A DNA stretch of 64,000 bases from Ascaphus truei (taxonomy: Eukaryota; Chordata; Amphibia; Anura; Ascaphidae). The stretch lies in NCBI GenBank assembly GCA_036426205.1, contig CM071570.1, forward strand, positions 54,426,676 to 54,490,675, given 5' to 3'. The position numbers and the translations under genes were made by a program. Below the pieces are notes generated by a model that saw only the letters and a program-made list of their open reading frames with translations, did no database searches and was not told the DNA's origin. Of this stretch, positions 21,990 through 34,262 are shown piece after piece (positions within the stretch are counted from its first letter, which is position 1; every line of letters starts with the position of its first letter).

Positions 21990-23815
21990 ACGTGTTTAAT
22001 AAATTTATAACCAAAACATGCATCTTCACTTTTATAAAGGGTATTTTCCAAACGGTACAAATTTCCTCCAAATAAATTAAACAAAGATGTATAAATGTGA
22101 AATTCACTATACTGTAGCATACATCAATATTTGTGACTACAAAATTGTAAATATATGCAGCATTAGTATAATTTACTTTAAAAACAGTACATTAAAAAAT
22201 TCAAATATGCTAAAAAATAAAATAAACCAGATTCTCTGCATACAGTGTAACATCATAAATAATAGACCATTTCAGAAGAATATAAACAGATAAAACAGTC
22301 ATTCACCATGAACTAGACTGATATGCCACAATGTATGTATAGAAATGATCAGAATGTGAGTTTATTTTTTAAATAACAAACAGTAAATCTGTCTGAATTA
22401 CATTAAAAGGGCCACTATCTGCAATATTGTAAACTGTAGTATTCAAACAACACAGCTGTTATAGTCTCCATTGTTATATTAAAAGATGTGCAGTGCTTTT
22501 TATGTGCAATATAAGCAATGCGAGCAAGAGAAAAACTCTTCTAAATCAGCAATACAGTTCGAACATACGAAAACGCTTATTGAATAAGCTCTGAACCAGC
22601 TGATAACACAGCTATCTGCCAAAACCTCCCACAGACTAGGAATTTTCGGCAGGTTGCAGTGCAACGAAATATAATGAGTCCTTAAGAGTAATATTCTAAT
22701 TTAAGTCAAGAAAAAAATAAAACAGATTTTGACAGAAAACTAAATACTAAGATTCATATATGTTTCTAAGTGCAGTTTCAACATCTGTCTTAAAAGGGGC
22801 AATCCCACATTGCTGACATGTAAATATATTTCCTTAATGCCTATCATGGCAGTAGGTACCAATGGTAGGACAAAAACTATGTAGGTTGCCCCTTCCTATA
22901 TATGACTCCATCTACTTAACGTGACAATCTTTTTTCTGTCCTACTTCGCTGAGGAAAAGATTTTTATTGTTAAGCTTAGCGGGATACCCGTTTGTGTAGT
23001 TTATCTAGAATGGGTTCTATGTTCACTCAACTCCTGAAGCCGCTCCCTGAGATGAGGCTATTCAAGAGGAAACTATTTTTTAAATTATCTGGGGGACATT
23101 CCCATTATATCGCATGTGATTATGGCATATGACAGGCGACACAGCCTCGCTGATTTAACCATAGGAATGTTTAAGGATGAGACGATAATGCGCTTTGCAG
23201 GCTTGGGTAAGCACTTCAGTGCATGATGCATGCCAGAATTTGTTTAGCCAAGCGAGTGTGAACTAGGACAAAAAAACAGCATTTAAATTGCAAATGCTAC
23301 CAGCACACTGCAAAGAGCATCCAAGCTCAGGCACTGATAAGAGCTGTTGGAAAGTGGAGGAACAATAGCCAGAGCAGCAGGTGCAATGCACTATGAGCCT
23401 ATGACTTTAAGGGGGTCCATTCTCTGTTGGTCACTTGGTTCCAATCAACTTGCACCAGGGCCTGACATTCCCTAGTTACATCACTGCTGTTGAAAGTTTA
23501 CTTGCTTGATCTTGGCATCATGAATGCTAATATTACCAAAGGGTAACAATCAAAAAATACAAAGGTAAGCCCAGCTAGGGATACTTCTGGATAAAAAGAG
23601 AGAGACTGAAGGATTGGAGATAACTGTTCGTGTTTTAGTATCTCAGCTTTGCTACCAGTGGAGGGGAGGTTTGCAGCAGAAAATTCAGAAGAAAGTGTGT
23701 GTTTCCTATGACAAACTGGCGATGGAAAGTGTTTAGGCCGCTACTTCACAAGTCATTCATAAACTGCAAGAGAGAACTAGCTCTCAGACAAGTTTGGTAG
23801 TCTCAGTGTAACGTT
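21990..23815. other. AT-rich unannotated intron-like stretch
   Basis: No splice-bounded exon, terminal repeat or LINE motif could be supported. Confidence 0.5.
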
Positions 23816-23869
23816 GCTGACTGCAAGACAGGATATGAACCCGCAGGGCAGTGGTAGGGAGTAGTACAC

Positions 23870-24120
23870 CGACCTTGGCCTGGGATCTGAGGCCTGAGAT
23901 GCAGGGGTAGTCAAGTCCAATTCTGTGGTCGAGGCAGGCGGCAGGCAGGTGTGGTCAGGTCCAGGCAGAGGTCAAGCCCAAGCAGGTAAACACAGAGGCA
24001 AAGACAGGGCTCAAGCAGAACAAGGTATAGAGTACTTTGCACAAGCACTGACAGGGAGCAACTGCTATTTAAAGGCCAGCAGCAGCTTATGGAAATGAGG
24101 GCCAGAGAGAGGCTCACTTC
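23870..24120. mobile_element. LTR-like fragment related to 5715-6050
   Basis: It shares ordered blocks with 5715-6050, including GGGATCTGAGGCCTGAGATG, GTCCAATTC and AGAGTACTTTGCAC. TATTTAAAGGCC occurs at about 24066. Its right border is a G-run at 24127-24143. Confidence 0.5.
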
Positions 24121-24126
24121 CTGGTG

Positions 24127-24320
24127 GTGGGGGGGGGGGGGGGGGCGAGGAGGGAGGGGGAGAGGGCGAGGAGGGAGGGGGAGAGGGCGATGAGGGAGAG
24201 GAGGGAGGGGGAGAGGGCGATGAGGGTGAGGGAGGGGGAGAAGGTGAGGAGGGAGGAGAGGGGGAGAGAGGATGAGGGAGAAAAGTGGATGAGGAGGGGG
24301 GGAGAGAGAGAATGGGCTAT
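24127..24320. repeat. Purine-rich GAGG/GGGAGA array
   Basis: About 190 bases composed almost wholly of G and A in GAGGGAG, GGCGA and GGGGGAGA units, starting with a G-run. The open frame across it is repeat-derived. Confidence 0.85.
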
Positions 24321-24482
24321 AATGTTTAAAAAAATAAAAGGAAACTAGACATCGTTTTGTACAGTAAGTTGAAATAGTAGTTTATTCTCGTGTGCAATAA
24401 TAAATACATTAATATAGCAGATATTTTGCAAACCCCCAAACTTTGCACCCCCCAATATGAATTTCTGGCTGTGCCCCTGCAA
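24321..24482. mobile_element. hAT-like right-end fragment
   Basis: It ends with TTTCTGGCTGTGCCCCTG. The complement CAGGGGCACAGCCAGAAA looks like a hAT terminus. No matching left end was located, possibly lost in the purine array. Confidence 0.4.
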
Positions 24483-24489
24483 ACCTTAG

Positions 24490-25270
24490 TATCACAAGAT
24501 TGTTGCAATGCTCTCCTGAGAGGGGTTTACTTGGCTATGAAGATTACTACTGTCTATTGACTCCTACAAAGAGATACACCAAACTACAGTATGTTTATTC
24601 CTTAAAAACCATCATACATATTTTTAATAACTCTCTAAAAAGACAGTAACACTATTTTCATTGTACTTTTGTCTCAAAGTTGTAAAGCCAATGGTTTAAA
24701 ACATAAAGCTTTCTTACAGAGAAATAAATCCCCCGTTCTTAATCAGAATACCTGTGTTCTTAAACACAAATTATTCTCTATTTCTAAATTGTTGCTTACT
24801 GAAAAACAGTAAAGCCTCAGTTTTTTTGTATGGTACACAAGGTTTTCTAGGAGAGGTTATACATCCTCTACCACTGCACGCGAATAAGAAAACTGACAAA
24901 ATACATAATGATTCACTACTGTAACTTACGCATTATTCTCATCTACTTCTTACGATTTTCTATCTTACTACAGTACCTGCATAAATTACCTACATTTGTT
25001 CAAGGCTGGTAATCTGAACATCCTTCTTGTGCTTGCTGTGCTGGAGTGGAGTGACTCTATAATGGCACAAACCACACAATATGCAAAATATGTTATTCTA
25101 AAGGCACCCAAGTTAATTCATATGGACACCCAAATATTTGATAGAATCTGATCTCTTTAGAACTCTTGAGTACGCTGAACAGATTCATCAGGAAGACCAT
25201 TGGTTTAGTTATTGATAAGAGAGCATCAGAAACAAAATGGGAAAGTGTGTTATCATGGTTCACAATCTTA
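24490..25270. other. Unannotated stretch
   Basis: AT-rich sequence. No gene or repeat was recognised. Confidence 0.5.
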
Positions 25271-25727
25271 ATACCAGTTTGTGACGGTAGGGGCTGCTGG
25301 CATCACAAAACTGTTACGAAGCCCAGCTAGCTACCCCTAAATCTATCTAATTTGGCCACCATTGTAAGGCTTATTTTGGCCAAAAGATATTTAACATCTG
25401 GGGAAGGACAGGGATGTGTCTGTATTTGTTATTACCTGTACACGCAATTCCACCGTTAGTGAATCACTATTCTTATCATTTCTATGGAGAAGGCAAGCCA
25501 CTTAGCTTTCTATAGAATTGATAGGATTAGGGACAGCTAGGTGTCTGGACTCCTGGGGGGAGGTGAAAGGCTACTGATCAGATCTGGAAGGGAAAGCATT
25601 GTCTGGCACAGACTCTGATTGAATCAGGGATGGGTTTTAGCATACCCATGGGCTGTTGTGGCAATAACTTAATTTGTGCTTGAATTGTCCAGTAGAATCT
25701 CCCATGTAAATTATAGCCACAGAGGGA

Positions 25728-25735
25728 TATATAAA
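25728..25735 (+). promoter_or_regulatory. TATA box of the solo LTR
   Basis: TATATAAA lies in the U3 portion, about 450 bases from the left end. Confidence 0.5.
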
Positions 25736-25760
25736 GGGGTGCTGCTGAGCAGAGAGGCGG

Positions 25761-26367
25761 AGGGGTAATCCTAGATAGCACGCTAAACTGGAGAAACCAC
25801 ATTGAGAAGATTCAACAGAAGGCAACAACCAAGCTGGCAGCACTATACCCTCTGCTGAAGACAAGGACCATGCCCATCAAGAGCAAAGTCAATGTGATCA
25901 AGGCGATCATTAGACCCACAATGACATACCCCTCCCCGGTGTGGAGTGGTTGCCACCAACATCAAAGATCATCTCTCCAAAAATTACAGAACAAGGCGCT
26001 GCGGATTGCGTCCAACGCTCCACTTCCTACAAGAATAGCAGACCTCCATAGGGAACTGGGTATCGAGATGTTAGATGAACATCTAAAGAAGCTCAACAAG
26101 AAATTCTACAAGGAACTGGACCAGAACTCAAACCCGCTGATCAAGAAGCTTGCTGCGATCTCTGCAAACCCATTTGACCGCTACCCACGACCCATCACAG
26201 CGCTGACCCTGTGAAACCAACTCAACTGTGGCAAGTAACACAGATCAAGAAGCTTCCTAAAGAGTGCGACAATACACTCAACAAGAGAACTTGGAGTAAT
26301 GAGGCTCAAGCCTCGGTATCCAATATCACCACTGACAGATTTAATCTGTCAGTCAGAACAGAACGGT
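25761..26367 (+). pseudogene. Jockey-like reverse transcriptase C-terminal fragment
   Basis: One frame is open from the insert start to the stop at 26212-26214, about 150 codons. It reads GVILDSTLNWRNHI, then KVNVIKAIIRPTMTYPSPVW, LQNKALRIASNAP, RIADLHRELGIEML and NPLIKKL. The order 'LGV.LD..L.W..HI ... K..LI...LRP...Y..PVW ... LQ..QNK.LR.....P ... DL..... ' is the hallmark C-terminus of Jockey-clade non-LTR retrotransposons, which are known mainly from arthropods. The fragment lies between direct repeats CAGAGAGGCGG (25750-25760 and 26368-26378) and has no poly(A) tail. It is 5' truncated. Alternatives are a divergent vertebrate I/CR1-group element or a captured segment. Confidence 0.7.
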
Positions 26368-26733
26368 CAGAGAGGCGGTTCTACTCTGGGAAGGAGTGTG
26401 CAGTCAACATTCAGGGAGACACTCTGGGAAAGTTGGGAGACACTCTGGGAAGAGTGTGGAGATCTGCCTTCAGAGAGTATCTGAGAGCAGAGAAGCTAGC
26501 AGACTGAGAGACACTCTGGGAAGGAGTTTGATCTTTACAGTGACCAGCTGGAGAGATATCTCAGAGGGGCTGCTGTGTGTGATCAGCACTCTGAGATCCT
26601 GGATGAGAAGCGGACAGGACAAGCCTTCTTGAAGCAGGCCCCTGCACCTAGCGAGGCTAGTGTCTACTCCCCAGTCCCCCAGTTGGTATTGTATTGTGTT
26701 TTGTACATCTTTGTTTGTCTGCTGGCGTGCCAG

Positions 26734-26739
26734 AATAAA
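26734..26739 (+). terminator. Polyadenylation signal of the solo LTR
   Basis: AATAAA lies 83 bases before the right LTR end, as expected at the R/U5 boundary. Confidence 0.55.
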
Positions 26740-27119
26740 CCCCATTTTATTCTACAAATTTGTCCTGTCTGGTGCTAGTGATCCCGGTGGTTTTGGTGTT
26801 AAAGTACTGGTCTCCCGTGACACAGTTATTTGGGTTCGATCTTGCTTTGACAGCTAAGGGTTTAATAGCAAATGATACCTAATGTTTCTATGAATACTTA
26901 ATACATCATGATGCCATTTGAGAGTACCATGTCTGTCATGGGAGACCAGGCATTTACACCTTTTTACCGGGATCATAACATTAAGCAAAATGAGATATGA
27001 AATAAATTGAGGTTAATTCACTTAAAATTTGCAAACACACAGAGGAACACAAAATACATAAGAAATACACACTTACTGGGGGCCTGGGCAACAAAACTAG
27101 ACTTTCCTAGTTGAATTAG

Positions 27120-28260
27120 ATGTAAAACAAAAGTCTTTGGTTGACCGGGACTCAGCCCGAAATGTCCTGCAACTCAAATCGGCATGAAGTTCCTGACGCC
27201 ACCGCTCTCTTTCCTCCAGAGGTGATGAAATCACTTCATAGGGAGTTAACGCCAAACGTCCTGGAATCAAATTCGGCTTGCAATCCTAGCCGCGACCGCT
27301 ACGTTCCCTTTTTAGAACTTGGCCGCAAAAAACTGGACTTACAAAATATTTCGACCTGAAATTAATCTTTTGGTACATTCAAATTTGCCGCTGCAGTTCT
27401 GGCGCTTAGAATCTCAGCACCGGATTAGCTGAGGGATTCTTATAGTATTTCTGAGTTCATTCATGAAATACTACAGTCAATCTCTGCGTGGGAACTTTCT
27501 CACCAACCAATCAGAGCGATGCCAGTCTTCTGAAGTCGGGCAAGCAGATCTTCTGAATCAGCCAAGGGCATGCGCAAGCTTGCCACCTTAGCCACTTGGT
27601 ATGCAGAATCCACACAGTTGGGCTCCTCACAGTCTGGTGGGGCAATTGGTAGTCCCGAGGACCTCCATTCATCCCAGGACGTGGGTACTCAAGCCTTAAC
27701 CTCCCCCCCAAATGTTCTTCACACATCTGGCATCCGCTTTGGCTTTCATGTTCAATGTCTGAGTAGACACGCTGGCACCAAGCTGGTAGCCCAGTGGCTA
27801 CACACTGTTTAATAAAATATACATTTGAGCTTTCCTAAGTCTTCTGGTTATGGGGAATAGAATAAGAAGCTGCATTTTATTTCTTACTAGCCATATTCCC
27901 CACACACTATAACTAGACTTATCCTTTTAAAACTCCTCACAACCGTATCTATGGTTGGAGCACCCCCAGGTCTGGGTGACCTGGGCATTAACTGGGTATC
28001 CCCCCCTTAACCTAAGGACCGCTTGACCATTCCAGGGACACCTCACATCCCTATTCCCCATTTACCTTTATGGTCTGTGCTGAAGCAGCGGATCCTAGCG
28101 GTGAGTCGCGCAAACGTTTTCAAGGGGAGATTTTGCCGGAACAATGTGCCTATATGTATCAGGGAATAAAGCACGATTCTCGGGTACATTTTTGGGTTAT
28201 CCAGCAACTCTGGACCACGACTACCTAGACACATTCTGACAACACATTCTCAGCAACCCC
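27120..28260. other. Unidentified repeat-like region
   Basis: Base composition changes from the surrounding AT-rich sequence and CpG dinucleotides are present. AATAAAATA occurs at about 27810 and GGGAATAAAGC at about 28160. It looks like a retroelement UTR or LTR, but I could not find paired termini or coding motifs. Confidence 0.35.
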
Positions 28261-29460
28261 CCCACCCCCCTTGAAACTCATAGCCCTGCAATCTCTGCTT
28301 GCTGGCACTCCTGGAAAGGTAAAAACACATACATTCTTTATTGTCGCATAATTTTACACAATGCATGTACAATCACTTGGCTCAAAAGCTGACACTCCCA
28401 AACCCCAATACATGGATCAGAGGTAGCCAAATGGGCTTAACCTTTATTAGTGAGCCTGGTTACCCCCTCATCGTCACAATGTCCTCAACAACAAAAAAGT
28501 GTACACTATTTTGGGTTTTCCTCCCCTCTTGATAGGGAGTCTTTACATTCCAGCAGTCACTGCCTTCACTTGGGAGGGAAAGCCAATAATTAATAAGTGT
28601 ATTCTGGGAGAATAAATAGCAACCATAGTCTCCCTTAAAGAGTGATCAAGCTTAAAACTAAAATAGAGTTTTAAAGCTGCATTCATTTAAAGCAGCACTT
28701 GTTTTACAACGGCTCAATTCTCTATTATTAGAAGAATTATTCTATAGAATGTTCTGATTCTAAAAAAATAAATAATAAACCTTTTGGTCAATGTGGGGAG
28801 TCCTGCAATGAACACAGCTGCAGGCAACCCACGGCTTTCGCCAAAACGCACTTTCAATCTTCCAGACAAGAATGCTTGTCCAAGAGAATAATACGGCCGC
28901 CAGTATTAGCCTTGACTTGCATTTATTTGGCCAAAAACGAGATCATTTACCTGCAACCAGCGTGTTTCTGGGAGCCTCACAGTAAATCCCCAAATCTATT
29001 AAGGTTTAAAAAAAAAATGTTTTTTAGGGCGGTTGCTGCTTCATCTCAGAGGATTTATTTAAAAAAAAAAAAGTTTAGTAGAGTACTTGTAACTGTTACT
29101 CTTCACCCAAAACTAGTTTGGGGCGGGTTGTACTTTAAAACCAGCAACATGCTTTCATTGTTTTTGTGTGTGGAAAAGGTGATTTTAGGATAATCATCAA
29201 TGGGTGAATAACCAGCAGTTCTGATTCTGAAAGCCCACTGGTTCTGTAGATGTGACATTTCAATTCCCTTTCTTTCTTGTCTTCATGAAACGTCCACTGG
29301 AACCTTCCTAGTTGATACTACATTCAATAAGTTGTGTGTTCTCCGAAAACCACAGCTTTCCACTGACCATTAAATATTCGTAGATGGAAGCTGGCAGACA
29401 TCTGTATTAACACAATGGCGGCTAATTTTCAGAAGCAACGGCTTCAGGTATGCCTACAAC
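28261..29460. other. Unannotated stretch
   Basis: Mostly AT-rich, with short A-runs at 29008 and 29063. No gene or named repeat was supported. Confidence 0.45.
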
Positions 29461-29930
29461 ATATTATCTTTAACTATTCATGCAATGTCTGTAAATATAA
29501 TGCATAACCCTGTTCATTTCATGCAACTATGTATTGTCATCATAACTATGCCAGTGATTCCCAACCAGGGTTCTTGAAGCAGTCTCAGGGGTTCCTCCTA
29601 TGGACCACAGACCCCCCCCCCCCCCCCCCGGGGGTGTTTTTTTTTGGTATGTATTTTGTAGGGTGGATTGAGAGAGAGTGGAAATACATGGGTAAAGGGT
29701 GGGAAATAGAGGTGGCTCGTGAGGTGTGAAATGTTGTGACTGACCCCTGGCAAACCTAATATGTGTCAGCCAGATAGGGGTTCCCCGAGATTTTTCGAAA
29801 TACTTCAAGGGTTCCACCAAACAAAAAAGGTTGGAAATCACTGCTCTATGCCCAGGACATACTTGAAAACGAGAGGCAACTCTCAATGTATTACTTCCTG
29901 GTAAAACATTTTATAAATAAAGGTAAAAAG
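29461..29930 (+). mobile_element. L2-type LINE 3' end split by a MITE
   Basis: The plus strand has ATGCATAACCCTGTTCATTT, then, after the MITE at 29552-29843, CCCAGGACATACTTGAAAAC and TTACTTCCTGGTAAAACATT with TTATAAATAAA at the end. The same 3' tail occurs intact at 32430-32605. Confidence 0.75.
29552..29843. mobile_element. hAT MITE nested in the LINE tail
   Basis: The ends CAGTGATTCCCAACC and GGTTGGAAATCACTG are inverted. The flanks ..CTATGC on both sides agree at six of eight bases with an 8-bp duplication. A C-run followed by G and a T-run sits at 29611-29645. Confidence 0.8.
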
Positions 29931-30371
29931 AACCTCATACGTGGAACTAAGGAAAAGAACACAAAAGTATACAAAATATGAAAGGCTTGTTAAACATTTT
30001 TTAAGTTTAGGTCATCCTTTAGCAAGCTCAATGTCTTCTATAGACAAATCTATACTGAATTAATGTGTGATTCATGAATAAAAGGCACACACGCATGTGC
30101 GTGCTGCATCAATCAAAAGATGTGTATTTAAGGGAGAAGGAAATCATCATAAAGTTGTAGCAGATGCCCTAGAATTATATATCCTATAGACCAAATTAAT
30201 CACATCTTTTGGTCTGTCAGCTACTATCAAAAATTATGCCAGTTGCAGAAAACATAATTTTACGGCAATTTTTCAAGACGGCATATAGGCCCATATTAAC
30301 AATGTGGTACTATTCCGTGAGACACCTTCCAGAAGTCACCACTAAGTAACTATAGGCTATATTAGCTTTTG
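29931..30371. other. Unannotated stretch
   Basis: No recognised feature. Confidence 0.45.
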
Positions 30372-30373
30372 TA

Positions 30374-30574
30374 CAGGGGGTCCTCGCTTATCCGCCAGAA
30401 TATGTCAGGAAACCACCATCAGATAACGGACCCATTTTAATACGTGGCGGTGAGCGACAGATAAGCAGTTCTGACGTTTGAAAATTCTTCCAGCGGACTG
30501 CATTACGCAGTGTCGGATAAGCCTTTCGACCGAAAATGGACCGTCGGTTACCGAGGACCACCTGTACTGTAAAT
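30374..30574. mobile_element. Tigger/pogo-like MITE with TA duplication
   Basis: A 201-bp element with inverted ends CAGGGGGTCCTCGCTTATCCG and CGGTTACCGAGGACCACCTG. It is flanked by TA at 30372-30373 and 30575-30576. Confidence 0.8.
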
Positions 30575-30781
30575 GGTTATACAATGGTGAGAAAGTGGAG
30601 AGTGTCATTCTCTGAACTCACAAAATATCAGCCATTCAAAGCTCATCTGTAATATATAACCTTATAAATAAGTCACAGCTAAAAACAAAAAAAACCCCAA
30701 TGAATCCTGTAACGCATCGGAGACCTGGCCAAATATTTAAAAACAAAAATGACTTGACGTATTAATCCCTTCCCCCCCCCC

Positions 30782-30783
30782 GT

Positions 30784-30817
<34 letters not shown>

Positions 30818-30837
30818 ACACACACACACACCACACA

Positions 30838-30879
<42 letters not shown>
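30782..30879. repeat. CA microsatellite, interrupted
   Basis: CA repeats with a few CC interruptions. Confidence 0.95.
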
Positions 30880-31019
30880 CCAAATAAAACTGCAGTGATT
30901 TGTGTACATAGATGCATTACAACTGTCATGTGTTTTTAAAATAAAATAATAGCTCACAGAAATAAATAAATACAAAAATACACCCAATGTGGGTCATATG
31001 TCATAAAATATATAGTTAA

Positions 31020-32429
31020 CGAAATAAAATTATTCACGTCTCAGACAGGTCTGCAACTCTGCTTTTCACTGTTATCTCTTATCCACTGCAGCCAGTTATT
31101 CTGGGAAACGACAGGCAAAAGAGCACACAGGGTCACTACCCCTATAAGCTTATGCCTGCCGTCTTAGTTAAGAAAAGAACAGTGAGAAAGGCTATCTGCT
31201 GTTTGCAGAACAGAATTGTTATTATTGCTATCATTATTTGTCCAAGGTTTTCTGAGTTCCGTTCAAGCACAAATATTTATGGCAACTCGGCAATCCCTAA
31301 CTTTGGCTACATTTTAAAAGAACAGATCAGTAACACTTCCCCGTTTCTAATAATTATATTTTTGGAAGATGCATATGTTTACAGAAAACCTTTCATTTGC
31401 AATCACTGCACGTCGAACCACTCACCAAATCAGAATCCACTGCATGAACATTTGATAAATATGTGTATTACATCCCAAATGATGACATGTATTTTATTGT
31501 TAGACATTTGTGATTGGTTGGCTCTGTATTGGGGTACAAAAACAAAAAAAAAACACATCTGCCATTGGTTTGTCTATCACCTGCAGCTTAAAAACCTCCA
31601 AGTGCCTATGCCAGGCATTCCCCTCTTGGAAGAATTCCTGAACCCTTTGGGGATTTGTAGAGATGCGCTCTAAATAGGATGGAAGGAATGGACAGAAATA
31701 GCCAAAATCAGCTGCCTCCAAGTATACAGCAAGTCTGTATTTTGTTCAAGATTGAATCAACCTGACAATTTGATATTTCCAAGCCCATTCCCTTTTTCTC
31801 GGACCCCACATCTTTAACTGTATCAGTCCTGGAAGACTGTCCATGTGTCTTTACTAGATTCCTCTCATTTGAATTTTAAATCACTGACACTACCACCTAC
31901 TTGCATTTCCTCAAAGCGGCATGGAAATCTTTTCCTAGTTCCAACCTGCAGGCTGAATGGACATAACTGATATTTACTAGATAAGTAAAGGATGACATAA
32001 AGCGGAAAAATAAATCCTTAACTAAAATGTCAGAGAATGGGATGCCAATGAGTGATTTCTCTTTTTTGTGTGTAAAAGTTACTCTACTGCAACAGGCACA
32101 CAGGTGAGTAAAAAAAAAAAGTGACAAAAACCCTCCAGTGTACAGTATGATAAAGCATACTGATAAGCACATGCCCATCTCCAGCAGGTTCCCGAAGCTG
32201 CCTTTGCCAATATTCACACAGCATATAGTGCTTTCACTGCTGTCAGGGATTCTGAGCAATGACATGCAATTGAACACCCAGTGTGTCACTTTTTGCTTCT
32301 AAATGAACATAATGACGTTAGTTATTTCAAACACAAGGAACAACAACTGTGTCTTCAGTTGTGTTGAAAGTAGAACATAGTTACTGTTTCTGTCCACCAT
32401 AGTTCTACTCAAAAATACACATTAGTACA
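31020..32429. other. Unannotated stretch
   Basis: It contains one long plus-strand open frame (31152-31673), but with no conserved motif, splice signal or codon bias. I do not call it a gene. Confidence 0.4.
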
Positions 32430-32605
32430 GGCCAATGTTAATTCAATGTCTTCATATTTAATGTATAACCCTGTTCTCCTAATGTACCCATGTATTTGTA
32501 ACCATGTATCTGTCATCATAACTCTGTGCCCAGGACATACTTGACAATGAGAGGTAACTCTCAATGTATTACTTCCTGGTAAAACATTTTATAAATAAAT
32601 AAACT
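32430..32605 (+). mobile_element. L2-type LINE 3' end
   Basis: It contains AATGTATAACCCTGTTCTCC, CATCATAACTCTGTGCCCAG and TTACTTCCTGGTAAAACATT, ending TTATAAATAAATAAA. It is the uninterrupted version of the tail at 29461-29930. Confidence 0.8.
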
Positions 32606-33460
32606 ATACAGTACTGTAGCTTACAAAAATGTACATATATTATACAATATTATAACTGTTGTATTTACAGAATTAACAGTAAAACTCATGCCATAACTGT
32701 CTATTAATATGTTTTTCTGGGTGGTGGGAACGCCAACTGTTATACGTACTGGAAGGGTGGCTGCAACACACAATTAAAATAACCAACTGAAGTTGTTGCA
32801 TTTGCTATTAAATAAACTTGCTTTAATGGAATCAATTTTAAAATCCCATTTAAAGAACAAACAAGGCCACATACAGTAATAGACGGTCTGAAATATAATA
32901 CAAAATGTCATGGGAGTCACAGTGGGCAATTAGAAAAATGTACCGCGTGAAAGCTGTGACAGACAAGTCTAGTTTATTCAACTAATTAAAGACATTTAAC
33001 TTCTCCATAGACTTGGAGACTTGTAATGCAATGCAATGCATAGTGTCACTGCTATATACAAAAAAAATATGCAATATCAAATACAGAAAGATTTGAAATC
33101 AGAATATAGTAAGTACCCGAAAAGTGATTTTGACTTTGCACAATTTGACAGTTGGGCATTTTGATTAATACAGGTCGCTACTCCATTTAAAAGTAGTCCT
33201 TATCAGTAGTCCTTAATACTGCAGTGTAGAACTCGATAACACAGGAAGGGGTAATTTGATAGATCAATGGTGCTCCAAGGTACAGTACAGAAGAGCAGCC
33301 GATGCAACTGTACTAGTGTCAAATCCAACGTAGTTATTGAAATATATTATGTATATCTTAATAAACAGTCCAAAATAGGTGTACTCACGATACCAGGTAA
33401 CAAATCGCCATGGGTGCACAGCAACAATGGTCCCGCTGGATGCGGAGGCACGGGTAGATC
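32606..33460. other. Unannotated stretch
   Basis: No recognised feature apart from AT-rich composition. Confidence 0.45.
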
Positions 33461-33631
33461 AAAAATAGAAAAAGAGGCACTCCACTGATCTTCCAAAGAG
33501 TATACAATTTATTGCACAAGCATCAACATTTCAGTCCACTTGACAAAGTTTCACAAACGGACCGAAACGTTGATGCTTGTGCAATACATTTTATAATCTT
33601 TGGAAGACCAGTGGAGTGCCACTTTTTCTAT
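33461..33631. repeat. Foldback element with 73-77 bp arms
   Basis: The left arm (33461-33537) and right arm (33559-33631) are inverted copies sharing GAGGCACTCCACTG.TCTTCC and TTGCACAAGCATCAAC. A spacer of about 21 bases separates them. The motif ACCGAAACGTTGATGCTTGT is typical of frog snap-back repeats. Confidence 0.8.
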
Positions 33632-33639
33632 GTTTTACC

Positions 33640-34262
33640 TTAATAAACATACTTTTTTTATTTAGTAGCTCTAAGAAAAACTTTTTTAAAGTATTTATCC
33701 TACCTGTACTACAATTTTTAATGTCAGTGATTGGCTGCAGTAAGCTAAAACAAATCACCAATTAAATTATGAATTCAAAGCTTGAATTTAAAGGGTCAAT
33801 CCCTCCTAGGACCAAAGTGAACTCATTCCATTGACATTGAGGGATCTCATACTGAAGAATTATGCATTTTTGCCCAAATCTGACACCTATAAGTATTTTT
33901 TATACATTTAAAAAAATTAGACTTAGGATTTCCTCGGGTTACTCCCTTTTGTGTGATGTTGCAGAGATTAGTAAGTACTTGTACAGCCAGAGTCCTCCCT
34001 ACATATCTTCACTTGTTCTCTGATAAGGACAGGGTGGGATAAGAGTAAAGAACATACCTGATTTATAAACACTTCCCCATTCAGAGGCCACTTAAAAATT
34101 CAACTTGAAACGCATTTCTCCCAAAAAATAGCATCCAAACCTTTTCTATTAGAAGTGTTAGATTTCTTTGAGAAAGCCAATTGGACAGGTAAATGTTTGT
34201 TTTCTGACCAACTATGTGGGATTGCAGCTTTAAGGCCTCCAAAATGCCAGTCACTCAGTTTG
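33640..34262. other. Unannotated stretch
   Basis: AT-rich. No named element. Confidence 0.4.

Larger units (their letters stand above)
25280..26822 (+). mobile_element. Solo LTR with nested Jockey-like insert
   Basis: It begins TGTGACGG and ends CCGTGACA, the TG...CA form of retroviral-type LTRs. It is flanked by identical 5-bp duplications CAGTT (25275-25279 and 26823-26827). A TATATAAA box at 25728-25735 and an AATAAA at 26734-26739 give the plus orientation. The GAGACACTCTGGGAA motif repeats several times (26395-26530). A 607-bp LINE fragment (25761-26367) is nested in it between copies of CAGAGAGGCGG. Without the insert the LTR is about 925 bp. The 5-bp duplication fits Ty3/Gypsy or related elements. 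No internal coding region remains. Confidence 0.85.

Noticed and set aside
31152..31673. 173-codon open frame on the plus strand
   Set aside because: No domain, no splice signals of note and intron-like composition. Probably chance.
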